Shown in pieces: positions 1 through 11,307 of a stretch of 64,000 nt of DNA. Source of the DNA: Linanthus parryae (lineage: Eukaryota > Streptophyta > Magnoliopsida > Ericales > Polemoniaceae); contig JALGPY010000075.1 of assembly GCA_023055425.1 (NCBI GenBank), forward strand, positions 186,001 to 250,000, given 5' to 3'. Within the stretch, counting starts at the first letter, position 1. Each line of letters begins with the position of its first letter. Both the position numbers and the translations under genes were made by a program. The notes under the pieces were generated by a model, which worked only from the letters and a program-made list of their open reading frames with translations, ran no database searches and was not told where the DNA came from.

Positions 1-93
1 AAGGCGAACCTCTTCGCCGACGGTGGGTGTGACGGGGTTGGGAAGGGGCAAGAGGGCGGCCGGAGCGGAGGAAGAAGAACCAGTGGAAGCCAT
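1..93 (-). CDS. Possible 5' end of an unidentified minus-strand gene
   Basis: Read on the minus strand, an ATG at 93-91 in a fair context (CCCATGG) opens a 31-codon frame that runs off the left edge. The peptide starts MASTGSSSSAPAALLPLPNP and continues with a Pro/Ser/Ala-rich stretch. The upstream side (94-180) is CT-rich on this strand, like a plant 5' leader, and has no in-frame ATG. I do not recognise the protein. The fragment is short, so a chance frame in GC-rich DNA is possible. Confidence 0.4.
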   Translation of the reverse strand, partial: MASTGSSSSAPAALLPLPNPVTPTVGEEVRL

Positions 94-1842
94 GGGTGCA
101 GTTGCAGCGAGCGCCGGTGAGTGAGTTGCAGAGAAGAGAGAGAGAGTGAGTTGCAGTTGCAGTTGGAGTGATAGTGAATTCGAGAGGGTGGATGATGATG
201 TGTATAGGATTGTTTTAAAAATTTGCCTAATTAAGTGTTAATTTAGTTGATTAAATTGTGTAACCCACGCGTGGGTTACACACGCCGAACATAAGTGAGA
301 GACGGGTATTTTTCAAAGACCAATTCACCAGACGGGTAGGACGCCAATTCTTTCACTTTACGGAGAGAGAAAGTCAGAGAGAAACAGAGAGAGGAAGAGG
401 CGGTGCATGTAGCGGCCGTTCGGTGGTCGGAGAAGCTCACTTCAGGCGCGGAGAAGAAAGGAAGCGATGTTCCAACGACGTCTTTCTCTCCCTCAAGGTA
501 TCCTCCAAAACCCTAGGTTCGGGTTTATCTGCTCCGGTCTCTCTTTCTCAGCTTTTTCATTGTAGAGATGTTCTAATCTTAGCTTTATCTACTCTTTGAT
601 GTTCTTCATCTGGGTCAACAAGGGTTTCTATAAATATATTGTTGAATCGAAATGGGTTTTCCTTCGCTGCAATCAAACAGAGGCCGAGGCTATGTCCCTA
701 ACAATTTTGGGGGTTTTTTGTTGTTGATGATTTTACATTATGGGGTTTAAGTGAAGAGGGGATTTTGTTGCAGGAATATGGACTAGGAGCAGATGCGTGG
801 AAATTCATTGAGGAGGATTACTACATATACTTTTATTTGAGAGAGAGGAAGAGGTCACTGATGTCGATGGCGGATCGATTGAAGTCCATGGCTTGTCTCT
901 CTATTCATATCAAAGGAGGTGAAGACCAGGTGGTTGCGACCAATGCTTCTTGTTGAATCAGTACCTGTAAGTGCAATTCCTCAAGCTCTGATGTTAATTT
1001 TACTGTTTATATGAGAAATTAGAGCAATAGGATTAGAAAGACTATCCGTCTCCGATATTTTCTTATTCTCAAACACAAGTTAATTTGTGGCAAACCAAAT
1101 ATTCCACATAATCACAGGAAACATCTTGACAATAATCCCAGTTAGCGATGCAGACATGCGAATCTCTATGCAAGCTCAAAGGAAATGGAACACAACCGAA
1201 CAATCAGAGGCTCACATGGATGTTCCCAAATCGACTAAATCTAGAACTGGGAACTAACGAAATTGAAGCGGGTATAGCTTTACATCACCTAGGGAACTTG
1301 AGTACAATGGTAAAAGGGAAGAGAAAATTTAAAAATAATCACAAGAATGGACATGCAACTGAAGGACATCGTGTCGGGTTCAACATCGTTTGCTTCTTTA
1401 TTTTTTGCCTCGAGTTCCACTTCTAGCTGGTTCATCTCAACTGGTCCTCTAGGGCTCTGAGTTCCGTTGTGCCTGCATTGTTCGCATCCTCGAAAACTTT
1501 GTTCTGTTTCTTTTCATCCATCGTAAAAGAAATAGTAAATGACTGCACTTGTTGATGTAAGTTAAATTGGCTCATGAGGCAGGAAAAACATGAAAGTTTG
1601 AATTTTAAGTGCCAAAAATGATTTGAGAAGAAACATGCTATGTAGAATACAAGTATACAACTTTGGATCTTTTTAAAACATGACAACAGAGAACAATACT
1701 GTAGATTTTAGGACATAGTAAGGTGACTTGAAATGTAGATGGGGGCACAATCCCCTATTGGTGTTTACAAAGTTGTTGCAGTTTACCAGATATATTTATG
1801 AACGAACTATGAAGTATGATACCTAACTTACTGAATTTTCTC
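94..1842. other. Intergenic stretch with no confident gene
   Basis: The stretch holds a GA-rich segment (350-480) that resembles a 5' leader. An ATG at 467 is followed by ten codons and a possible splice donor. A later open stretch at 774-956 is preceded by an acceptor-like TTGTTGCAG. I could not join these into a continuous frame, because the obvious splices hit stops, so no gene is called. A 27-bp motif at 1277-1303 recurs at 1967-1993 with one mismatch. Confidence 0.5.
257..282. repeat. Perfect 26-bp palindrome
   Basis: The left arm TGTGTAACCCACG is followed directly by its exact reverse complement, with no spacer, so the centre is ACGCGT. It lies about 165 bp upstream of the minus-strand ATG at 93 and upstream of the GA-rich leader-like DNA to its right. 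It could be a dimer-binding site in a divergent intergenic region or a small foldback remnant. The match is directly visible; function is inferred. Confidence 0.85.
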
Positions 1843-1955
1843 CTAGGAAGATTTTCCTTGTCCTCCACATAAACATTCCCATACAGATCAACAACAATGT
1901 TGTTCGGGCTCTTGAACACGGCAGTGCCCGAATCATCATTTGTATCATGGGTCAT
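1843..1955 (-). pseudogene. NHL-repeat-like protein fragment
   Basis: The minus-strand translation contains FKSPNNIVVDLYGNVYVEDK. It follows the beta-propeller NHL repeat pattern (F-x-x-P-x-x-hydrophobic-V-D-x-x-G-N-x-Y-V-x-D). Only one repeat is visible. The frame then runs into unrelated sequence, with no further repeats or splice sites that I can place. It is best read as a relic of an NHL-domain gene, and could be a coincidence. Confidence 0.35.
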
Positions 1956-2253
1956 TCTGAGATGACGCTTTACATCACCTAGGGAACTCGAGTCACTTCC
2001 TCGAAGCCAACAGGAGAAGTGCTCTATACCTGACTTACTTTCAACATGAGCTTATTGGTTCATAATTCCACGTTATTGTGTTTGGTTGAATTTTTATACT
2101 TTTAGGGATACTATTCTCCGGTTTATTTGTTTAAAAGATATCATAACTATTTGAAGTAAAATTCACGTCAATGATAGGCGCCTCTTGACCTTTTTGTTTG
2201 TCAGTTGTTTCTCCCCCTTCCAAATAATTCTGAATGTGTATCCTTGGCTGCAG

Positions 2254-3215
2254 GATTTCAGTGAGGAACAGCCTCTAGCTTGGAGCCATTTCAATGCCGA
2301 AGGTGATGTAGAGTTCAAAGCTGTACTCTTTGTTCCTCCCAAGGCTCCACATGATCTATATGAAAGCTATTACAACTCTCAAAATTGAACCTCAAGTTAT
2401 ATGTCAGACGAGTATTCATTTCACATGAATTTGACGAGCTTTTGCCCAAGTATCTAAGCTTCCTACAGGTAATTAATTTTTTTGTAGATTTCTTAACTAA
2501 TCACTATATCTACATGTGTTGCTCTTGTCTTTTGATCTCATACCGGTTTGTTGTTTCAACCAGGGTCTCGTTGATTCTGATACCTTGCTTTTGAATGTAT
2601 CACGAGAAATGCTTCAACAACATAGCAGTTTGAAGACAATCAAGAAGAAACTTATCAGGAAAGCCCTTGATATGATTCGTAAGATCGCTGAAGAGGACCC
2701 TGAAGAATCAAGTGACAAGAAAGGTTTGGTCTAAACATAACTCTAGAACTCTTATCATCATTTTTGCATCTCCTGGTTGGTGGCTCATGGTTGCTTATAA
2801 CCCCAATTAACAATGCCAATGCAGATGTTGAGGAATCAACTGGAAATGACGAGAAGAAAGGTCAATACACAAAGTTCTGGAATGAGTTTGGCAAGTCGGT
2901 AAAACTCGGCATTATTGAAGATGCTCCTAACAGGAACCGCTTGGCTAAACTTCTCAGATTTGAGACGTAATATTGCTGTCATATCCATTTCTTTATTGAA
3001 CGCTGTTTTTTAGAAGGTATAGATTCTGACTTTTCTGCTTCTCTTTTCCGTTCCCATCTTACAGCACACAATCCGATGGATAATTAACTTCACTAGACCA
3101 GTACATTTCAAGAATGAAATCAAGTCAGAAGGAAATCTTCTACATCACCGGAACTAACAAAGAGCAGTTGGAGAAATCTCCATTCCTGGAGAGGCTAACA
3201 ACGAAAAACTACGAG
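2254..3215 (+). pseudogene. Endoplasmin (GRP94/HSP90-7-like, ER HSP90) pseudogene, four exons
   Basis: Four exon-like blocks, 2254-2468, 2564-2723, 2825-2966 and 3065-3215, each have GT-AG borders. In order they match the middle to C-terminal part of plant endoplasmin, the ER-lumen HSP90 chaperone. Landmarks are [53 protein letters not shown] and EQLEKSPFLERL. Two lesions break it. One is a frameshift at about 2383-2388, where the frame for [11 protein letters not shown] no longer follows YYNSQ. The other is a stop codon (TAA, 3081-3083) where a Lys codon is expected. The N-terminal ATPase exons and the C-terminal exons are absent. Retained introns show it arose by DNA duplication and not by retroposition. 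Confidence 0.88.
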
Positions 3216-3800
3216 GTCAGATCTCATCTCTTCCATTGCCCTATTATTCTTCAGTTCTCAGACTGTGTTAGTGTGAGCTCTGCTTCCATTGATAGTTCTA
3301 TGCTATCAACAGTTTCAAATATACTACTGTTGTGTTGTCTCCACTGTCATTCGCAAGAGCTTGTGGTAGTTGATCAGTCTTCCTGTCCTGTGTATCGATA
3401 TGTGCCTCAACGTGCCTTCTTTTGTTGGAACTATACTTATTGAATGGCTTACCAGATTTTTGTTTTACTACATAAGAACTTTTACTTCATCTAAATTATT
3501 ACCATGTAGTATTTATCTGTCATATAGGGCTTTCCATGAAATGTCCTTATAACTTCTAACTGTTTTATAACCTCTTTGGTTTTACTTTTTGAAGCTAATG
3601 TTCATTTGCCAAGACTTGAGCAAATTGTTATCAAAGCTAATGGATTCATTTGCCAAGATTTTGCATAAATTGTTATCAAAGCTATTGGATCATAACTTTT
3701 GTGATCTATGAAGTCCGATCTAAATTCGGTTCTGATATTTTATATCGAACTTAATAATATACGTATTTATACATTTGCAGGTGGTGGATGATTGAAAAAT

Positions 3801-3817
3801 AGAAATGAATGGTCTTG
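3801..3817 (+). repeat. LINE target-site duplication, left copy
   Basis: The 17-bp AGAAATGAATGGTCTTG is repeated exactly at 13141-13157, just after the LINE poly(A) tail. In the uninterrupted duplicate (14231-14247) it occurs once, which confirms the empty site. Confidence 0.95.
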
Positions 3818-4304
3818 ATGAAACGTCAACCCATCTATTCATCAAGTGTACGACAGCAAAGGCGTTATGGCGTCAATTTGGCGACCAGTTCAGTGGTGTC
3901 GAAGAAGAGGATATTACCATCTGGATACCAGCAATGATTTTGAAGCTCTCTGGGGCGGATAGAGTTCGCTTTTGTACGGTGACATGGAGGCTATGGAGTT
4001 TCCGAAACGCCCGTGTATTCCAAGATGACGCAACCTCCGATAAAGAGCTTTACCAGTCATGTATCAGAGTTATCGAATTTCAAATGGAGGATATGGAAAG
4101 GAAAAAGCGTGGAGATTCGACCGGAATCACGCGGCAGCGTGTTGGAGACCACCGGAAAGAGGGATATTGAAGGTCAACGCAGATGGAGCTTACAATCCGC
4201 AGACTGGCATGGCGGCGGGCGGAGCTGTGATCAGAGACAATCAAGGGCGTCTTTGTGCTGCAATGGCATCTCCTTTCCCCTCGGTTTCCTCAGCTTACGA
4301 GGCG
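3818..4304 (+). pseudogene. LINE ORF2 fragment: RT zinc-binding region and N-terminal RNase H
   Basis: The first frame reads DETSTHLFIKCTTAKALWRQ, matching the Cys/His zinc-binding region (zf-RVT type) that follows plant LINE reverse transcriptases. Near 4105, in an A-run, the reading shifts by one base. It continues in another frame as WRPPERGILKVNADGAYNPQ and GGAVIRDNQGRLCAAM, the start of the RNase H (RVT_3 type) domain with its first catalytic Asp. The frame ends where the Copia element enters. The frameshift makes this a dead copy independent of the Copia insertion. Confidence 0.85.
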
Positions 4305-4309
4305 GAAAC
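4305..4309. repeat. Copia-1 target-site duplication GAAAC (left)
   Basis: GAAAC lies directly before the left LTR and again at 12753-12757 directly after the right LTR. The 5-bp length is that expected for Copia integrase. Confidence 0.95.
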
Positions 4310-5754
4310 TGTTGGGTTTTGACGTAGGTAACGCAGCGGAATAACAAAATTAATCCTGCTCAAAGCCCACCAAGGATCACAGGAAGAGACATCATAACAT
4401 GATTAAGGACATAGAAGATGTGTACCTTTTGATTTGTGAGATCACACGAAGAATGATGTCCTCGTCTCTACGGTTGATCCACGTCTAGAGGTGAGATCTA
4501 GATTCTTCCTTCTCCACAAGTGCTAGCTTGAACCCGGAGGAAGAGGGATGAAGATCAAAGCAACAAATCACCAAGGCACAAGGGAGGGGGCGGCCTCTCC
4601 TTGCCGTCAGGTAGAGGGGCGGACGGGAGGGCTAGGGTTTTGGCCCTAGCTCTTTTTGTCTTGCTCTCTCTTTTCTCCTCTCTCCCACCCTTTATGTGTT
4701 ATGTCTAATAATAACTCATGTCGTGGGAAGGAAGCTAGAGCCTCCTTTATATACTCCAACAACTCCTTGTTGTTTCCATAAAAGAGTTTCCTAATTCTAG
4801 ATGAACTAGAATTATTCCCTTCCTTGCAAAGTAGTCCTACTAAGTTTGCAAGGTGTTGCACAATGATCCTTCTATTAATTAATCCATATTAATTAATCCC
4901 AAATCTAGCTCTACTCTATTTGACGTGTGACCCCATAGGTTTCTATATAGTTGGTAGTAACTATTACTAACATGGAGCGGTGTCTAGCAACACATCCATG
5001 CCACCCAACCAATAGAAATAGTCAGTGATCCCGACAAACCTTTGTGCCCAATATGTCATATTGCATTATCCCTTTGTCTCCATATCCGGATTGGACACGA
5101 GACATAAATATTCACACTCGTATATCCAATCCATAGTTCCTCGATCCTGGGAACATGCTTATGCTTGCAGATAACATTAATATCTCTATATTAATTTATC
5201 TGAGTCTGGCCAGACATTCAATAAGCCTCATCCCTCGAGTGGCCGTGGATATTTACCCCCATTATGTGGGAGGGACAAATCCTATCTACATCACTACGAT
5301 CTCTAAGCTTGCTTCCTATCACGCCCGATAGCCACCTTTATGATTACCCAGTTACGGTGTAACGTTTGATGACATCAAAGCGCAATATTTCACAACTAGA
5401 GTATCTAGTGACTTCAAGTCCAAGGATTGCAATACTATTAGCACTACGAAAAGCGATTGTGACTTCACATAATCTAATGTAACCTTTTCGTCGTGGGTCA
5501 ATCCAGTATGCCATTACTCCTAATGCATACCACGGTGTTAGACTTGATATCTCCATATCAATCTACCCACATACTAGTCTATATTTGATTGTCCTATTAA
5601 TCAATATAATTGACTAGGGATATTTAAGATAAATAACACAATTTATCTAAGGACTTCATTATATTAAATATCGCCATAAATAATAAATGAATATTCTAGC
5701 CAAAACATTGTTCATACTAAATCTACGATTGCCTCTAGGGCATCTATTCCAACA
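4310..5754 (-). repeat. Copia-1 3' LTR (left in window)
   Basis: The 1445-bp LTR ends in TGTTGG/CCAACA. On the minus strand it holds a TATA-like TATATAAAGG near 4745-4754. Differences from the other LTR include A/G near 4607, C/T near 5140, C/A near 5434 and G/T near 5490. Confidence 0.95.
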
Positions 5755-5766
5755 GTATCCCACTTG
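5755..5766 (-). other. Copia-1 polypurine tract
   Basis: On the minus strand, CAAGTGGGATAC abuts the 3' LTR. It matches the AAGTGGGA-type plus-strand primer of plant Copia elements. Confidence 0.7.
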
Positions 5767-5768
5767 CA

Positions 5769-8700
5769 CTAGAGCCAATCTGGCGCATATCGTATGCCTA
5801 TAGGTCTGGCGTGCCCTTCATGCTTTCGCTGCGCAAGAGGTTTCGTGAGCGGATCTGACACGTTGTCATCCGTCGGAATCTTGCATATCTTCACATCTCC
5901 TCGATCGATCATATCACGAATAAGATGGAATCTCCTAAGTACATGCTTTGACTTTTGGTGCGATCTTGGTTCCTTTGCCTGTGCGATTGCCCCAGGGTTG
6001 GCACAGTACAACTCTACGGGATCCACTATGCTAGGGACCACACTGAGCTCAGTGATAAACTTCTTTATCCATACTGCCTCTTTTGCTGCTTCCGCAGCAG
6101 CAATGTATTCAGCTTCTGTTGTAGAATCAGCAACTGTGCCTTGCTTGGAACTCTTCCAGCTCACAGCTCCTCCATTCAGGCAAAACACGTATCCAGACTG
6201 CGATCTGTAATCATCCTTGTCGGTTTGGAAGCTTGCGTCAGTGTAACCCTTTACAATTAGCTCTTCCATTCCTCCAAATATCAAGAATACATCCTTAGTT
6301 CTTCTCAAGTACTTTAGGATGTTCTTGACAGCAATCCAGTGACTCTCACCCGGATTGGACTGATATCTGCACAACGCGTATGATACGTCTGGTCTAGTAC
6401 ATAGCATGGCGTACATGATGGATCCTATGGCCGAAGCATAGGGTATCCTGCTCATGCGGTCCTTCTCCATCTCGTTGGAGGGACAGTCATTCTTAGAAAG
6501 AGTGACTCCATGTGACATGGGCAAGAATCCCTTCTTGGAATCTTGCATGTTGAACCTCTTCAACACCTTGTCAATATATGTACTCTGACTTAGGCCAAGC
6601 AACCTTTTAGATCTATCTCTATAGATCTTTATACCAAGTATATAGGCTGCGTCTCCTAAGTCTTTCATCGCAAAGCACTTTCCTAGCCAATCTTTAACAG
6701 ATTGCAGAGTAGGAATATCATTGCCAATGATTAGTATGTCATCCACATACAAGACCAGAAATACTATAGAGCTCCCACTAACCTTCTTGTAAACACAAGG
6801 CTCATCTTCGTTCTTGATGAAGCCAAACTCTTTGACCTCGTCATCAAAACGTCAATTCCAGCTCCTAGAAGCTTGCTTTAATCCATAAATGGACCTTTGC
6901 AACTTACAGACTTTATTGGCATTCTCTGGATCCTCAAAACCCTCTGGTTGTGTCATGTACACATCCTCAAGGAGGTTTCCATAAAGGAACGCTGTTTTGA
7001 CATCCATTTGCCAAATCTCATAGTCGTAGTATGCTGCAATAGCAAGTAAGATTCGAATGGATTTAGTCATGGCGACTGGTGAAAAAGTCTCATCATAGTC
7101 AATACCATGAATCTGTCTATAACCTTTGGCCACCAATCGCCCCTTATAGGCAACTACCTTGCCATCCATGTCGGTCTTCTTCTTGAAGACCCACTTGCAC
7201 CCTATGGGTCGAGCCCCTTCGGGTGGTTCCACCAAAGTCCATACTTTGTTGGTGTACATGGAATCCATTTCGGATCTCATGGCTTCTAGCCACTTCTTAG
7301 AGTCTGGGCCACTCATGGCTTCTCCATAGTTTGCAGGCTCATCTTCCATGAGTGGTACGTCATCGGGCTCAGTCACAAGAAGTCCATACCTCTCTGGCTC
7401 ATGACGCACTCTTCCTGATCTACGGAGTTCCTGTGTTACCTGAACAGGTTCTTCCACAACTTCTTTTGGTTCCCGTTCATGTTCCATTATTGGTTCAGTG
7501 GTTTGTGCTTCATGAATTTCTTCAAGTTCTACAACCCTCCCACTTGCTTCTTTAGAGACTAGTTCTCTTTCTAGAAACACGCCGGTCCGAGCAACAAACA
7601 CTTTGTTCTCGGTGGGGTTATAGAAATAATATCCTTTAGTCTCCTTAGGATATCCCACAAACTTACACTTATCCGCTTTAGGCCCGAGCTTGTCTGTTTG
7701 TAAACGCTTTACATAGACGTCGCAGCCCCAAATCTTCATAAACGACACTATGGGACGCCTCCCAGTCCATATCTCATATGGCGTCTTCATGACTGATTTG
7801 GATGGAACACGGTTAATGGTAAAAGCTGCCGTCATTAGAGCATGTCCCCAAAAGGATATCGGAAGATCTGTTTGAGACATCATAGATCGCTTCATATCTA
7901 ATAGAGTGCGATTCCTCCTCTCAGATACACCATTCCATTGTGGTGTTCCGGGTGGAGTGAGTTGGGATACTATCCCACACTCTCTAGATACTCATCAAAC
8001 TCTTGGCTTAAGTATTCTCCTCCACGATCCGATCGTAGGGCTTTAATACTCTTGCCAAGTTGCTTCTCTACTTCACTCTTGAATTCTTTGAACAATTCAA
8101 AGGATTCAGATTTGGCCTTCATAAGGTATACAAATCCATATCTACTGAAATCATCAGTAAATGTGATGAAGTAGGTATAACCACCTCTGGCAGGCGTGGG
8201 GAATGGTCCGCATACATCAGTATGTATGAGTGCCAATAACTCACTAGTCCTCTCGCCTTTCTTATTGAAAGGGGACTTTGTCATTTTTCCCAATAAACAA
8301 GATTCACATGTCTCATATGATTCCAAATCAAATGAGTCTAGAAGTCCATCCTTATGGAGTCTAGATATGCGTTTCTCATTTATATGGCCTAAACGACAGT
8401 GCCATAGATATGTAGGATTTAAATCATTAGTTTTAATCCTTTTAGTATTTATGTTATAGATTGGATTATTTAGATCAAGGATATACAATCCATTAGACAA
8501 ATGCGCACTACAATAGTGCATACTATCTAAATAAATGGAGCAACACTTGTCCTTTATTGAAATAGAAAAACCTTTCTCGTCCAAACAAGAAACGGAAATA
8601 ATGTTTCTGCTCATAGCAGGCACATAAAAGCAATTGTCTAATTCTAAAATAAGTCCAGAAGGCAAAGATAGCTCATAAACGCCTACAGCTAATGCAGCAA

Positions 8701-9694
8701 CCTTTGCTCCATTCCCGACGCGCAAGTCTATCTCCCCTTTTCGCAATCTTCTACTTCTTTTCAAATCCTGCACATTGCGACAAATGTGAGAACCACATCC
8801 GGTATCCAATACCCAGGATGATGAAATAGAAAGATTGACGTCTATAACATAAATACCTGGTGGTGGTGGAATCACTATTCCAAGCTTCTTATCCTCCAGA
8901 TACTTAGGGCAATTCCTCCTCCAGTGACCCGGCTGGCTGCAGTAGTGACACTCACCTTTAGCCACGCCTCCACTAGGCTTTAGGGCTTCCTTAGATTTAG
9001 CAACTTTCTTGCGTTTTCCCTTTGAAGTAGATGCAACTGACTTGCTCTTCTTCTTGTGCACCATCATTATGGCTTTGCCCTTGCCTTTATTGATGCTTTG
9101 CTCAGCTGTCTTTAGCATGTTCAATAGGTCTGGCAAAGACTTGTTGATCTCATTCATATTATAGTTCATAATGAACTGATTATAACTGTCAGGCAACGAT
9201 TGCAAGACGAGATCTGTCGCCAAGTCCTGGCCGAGTGGGAACCCCAGTCTCTCAAGGTTCTCTATGTACCCGATCATTCGGAGTACATGAGGGCCTACTG
9301 GATTCCCCTCTGCAAGACTAATTTTGAACAATGCTTTAGACACTTCATAGCGCTCATGCCTTGCCTGTTCCTGAAACAATTGTTTCAAGTGTCTGATCAT
9401 ATCATAGGCTTCCATGTTCTCGTGTTGCTTCTGAAGCTCACCAGTCATGGTACAAAGCATGAGGCAAGTCACGTCATTAGAATCATCAATATGTTTCTGA
9501 CGTGCCCTTACTTCCGCTAATAGAGACTCATCTTGTGGTGGGTCTGGAATTGGAGTGTCCAAGACGTACAGCTTCTTTTCTTGCTTGAGGACAATCCTCA
9601 AGTTTCTGTACCAGTCAAGGAAATTTGTTCCAGACAATTTATCCTTCTCAAGGACAGATCGTAGGGATGAACTCGATGCGTTGTTGTTTGCCAT
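5769..9694 (-). pseudogene. Copia-1 gag-pol polyprotein, broken by a frameshift and a stop
   Basis: The frame starts with MANNNASSSS at 9694. Gag has a CCHC knuckle CHYCSQPGHWRRNC (residues 249-262). Protease shows WVLDTGCGSH (Asp297). The integrase core shows HTDVCGP and SDRGGEYLS. A one-base frameshift near 7985-7990, inside integrase, puts the third catalytic residue (NGVSERRNRT) in another frame. RT continues to SIYGLKQASRSWN, then hits an in-frame TGA (6852-6854) and resumes with YVDDILIIG. RNase H keeps YTDASF and TEAEYIAA, but the third acidic site reads YCANPGAIAQ where Asp is usual, so it is Ala. A few residues are missing at SYALCRYQ. The protein cannot support its own transposition. 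Confidence 0.93.
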
Positions 9695-11288
9695 TTGGAA
9701 TTCTACAAAACGAGAAATATGCAATTTTAGTATTTTGAACAATTTAACTATATTTAACAATGGCTAGATCATTAAATATAGCTCCCACTATTTTTCTCGG
9801 ATTAATAGCCCTCACTATTAAAGCGGAAAATATCTTTATACTTTCTAGTGGGTCCAAGATCCCTTTTTCACTTCTTCTTGAGCTTGCTTTGGCAAGTCAC
9901 CCAAGAATTGGTTATTTAGGTAGGAACCATTCCAATTGCATCCCATGCAACTCTTGGTCCAATTAGGTGAATAAATTCCTTTTATTCTTTATCCAATTGG
10001 ATAACTCCTAATTGTCATGCCTCTAAGCTCATCAATCTCATTGACTCTTGCCTAGTTGCGTCCAACCTCTTGCTTTCAACATACACGCATTACTAGCTTG
10101 CGTCGTCCGCAACACATCATGAAAAATTAAAATCGCCTTGCTTTGGCAAGCCCGAATTTTAATAGGCCATGATCATGAAGGGTGTTTTGGCAAGAGAAGG
10201 CAAAACGCAATATTTAATTGAGGGATTTCTTTTAATTTGTTTGGTTGATCTTTATCAACATGGTCAACTTATTTGGATTGGGCTATCCACAAAAAAAGAC
10301 CAACCTTGTTTATTATTATCTTGTTATCGTTTTGCTTGTAGCGCCATACACACAAAATAAATAACAAGGCATGAATAATAAACATCCACAAAATTAAAAA
10401 AAAAAAACCGTGGCATGGATATGGCCTCTAGACTAATGATATTATCAAGCCAATGATAATATCTAATTGCCCTAAAGTGCCGAGCTCATCTCCATGTGCT
10501 CCACCATAGCTGCGCGCCTAGGGATGTCTTTTGGCTCCTTTGGTTCTCCGGTCTTCTTCTCCATGTTCTTGGCTATCATCTAAATATTTCTAATTCTAGC
10601 CTAACATCTAGAATAAATAAATAATAAAAGCCTCACATGTCAAGGAGAAAAAGAACGACTCGCAGGCCGTAAAACTTAATTAATTATTACATTAATTTGA
10701 TCAGCTCGCAGGCCGTAAACCAAACCACAAAACAATAAACATCCACAATCCTAGGCCATATCCATCCACCATGCAATAAAGCACATAATACAGTTAAAAC
10801 CAATTTTTAACGTGCTTGTTTAATTTTAATGAAATTGGGTAACTAGGGTTTCACAATGGTCCAAAGGGTCCAAGCCAACAAGTGGCCCGAACCCTAGGAC
10901 CGCCGCACGCCTAGGGGGTCGCGGCCTTGCTTGGCGCGCAAGGGAGGGGCGGGCGGCTAGGGTTTCGGCCCTAGTCACCTTCCTCCTTCCTTGTTGCCCA
11001 AGCAAGGTTGTTTCCATATGGATTTATATCCATAATTTTGTTTCCATAATTGAAAACCCCTTTTCAATCATGTGCCCATGAACCCTAATTTTTCAAGAAC
11101 CCAATTATTCACATCCTATGTGATTAAACTCACCAATTCTAACATCCAATGTTAAATTGGGTCTTGTTTGATTGAATCAAATTCAATATTGCATCTTCTA
11201 TGCCAATTTTTCAGTTTTCGCGTAATAAACAATAATACGGTGTATTAACTGAAATCGTAAACACATAATATCATGTTATGCTCTACGA
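9695..11288 (-). other. Copia-1 untranslated leader between PBS and gag
   Basis: About 1.6 kb of AT-rich, apparently non-coding DNA lies between the PBS and the gag ATG. It contains two GCTCGCAGGCCGTAAA-type repeats (near 10660 and 10705) and a GC-rich patch at 10870-10990. I see no conserved domain in any frame. Confidence 0.6.
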
Positions 11289-11306
11289 CCTGTGGCTCTG
11301 ATACCA
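11289..11306 (-). other. Copia-1 primer binding site (tRNA-iMet)
   Basis: On the minus strand TGGTATCAGAGCCACAGG starts one base inside the 5' LTR. It matches the 3' end complement of initiator tRNA-Met (TGGTATCAGAGC), the usual plant Copia primer. Confidence 0.93.
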
Positions 11307-11307
11307 C

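Noticed and set aside
5794..6210. Plus-strand frames across Copia-1, and minus-strand frames across Copia-2 (for example 21433-21732)
   Set aside because: Shadows on the opposite strand of gag-pol coding sequence, with no motifs of their own.
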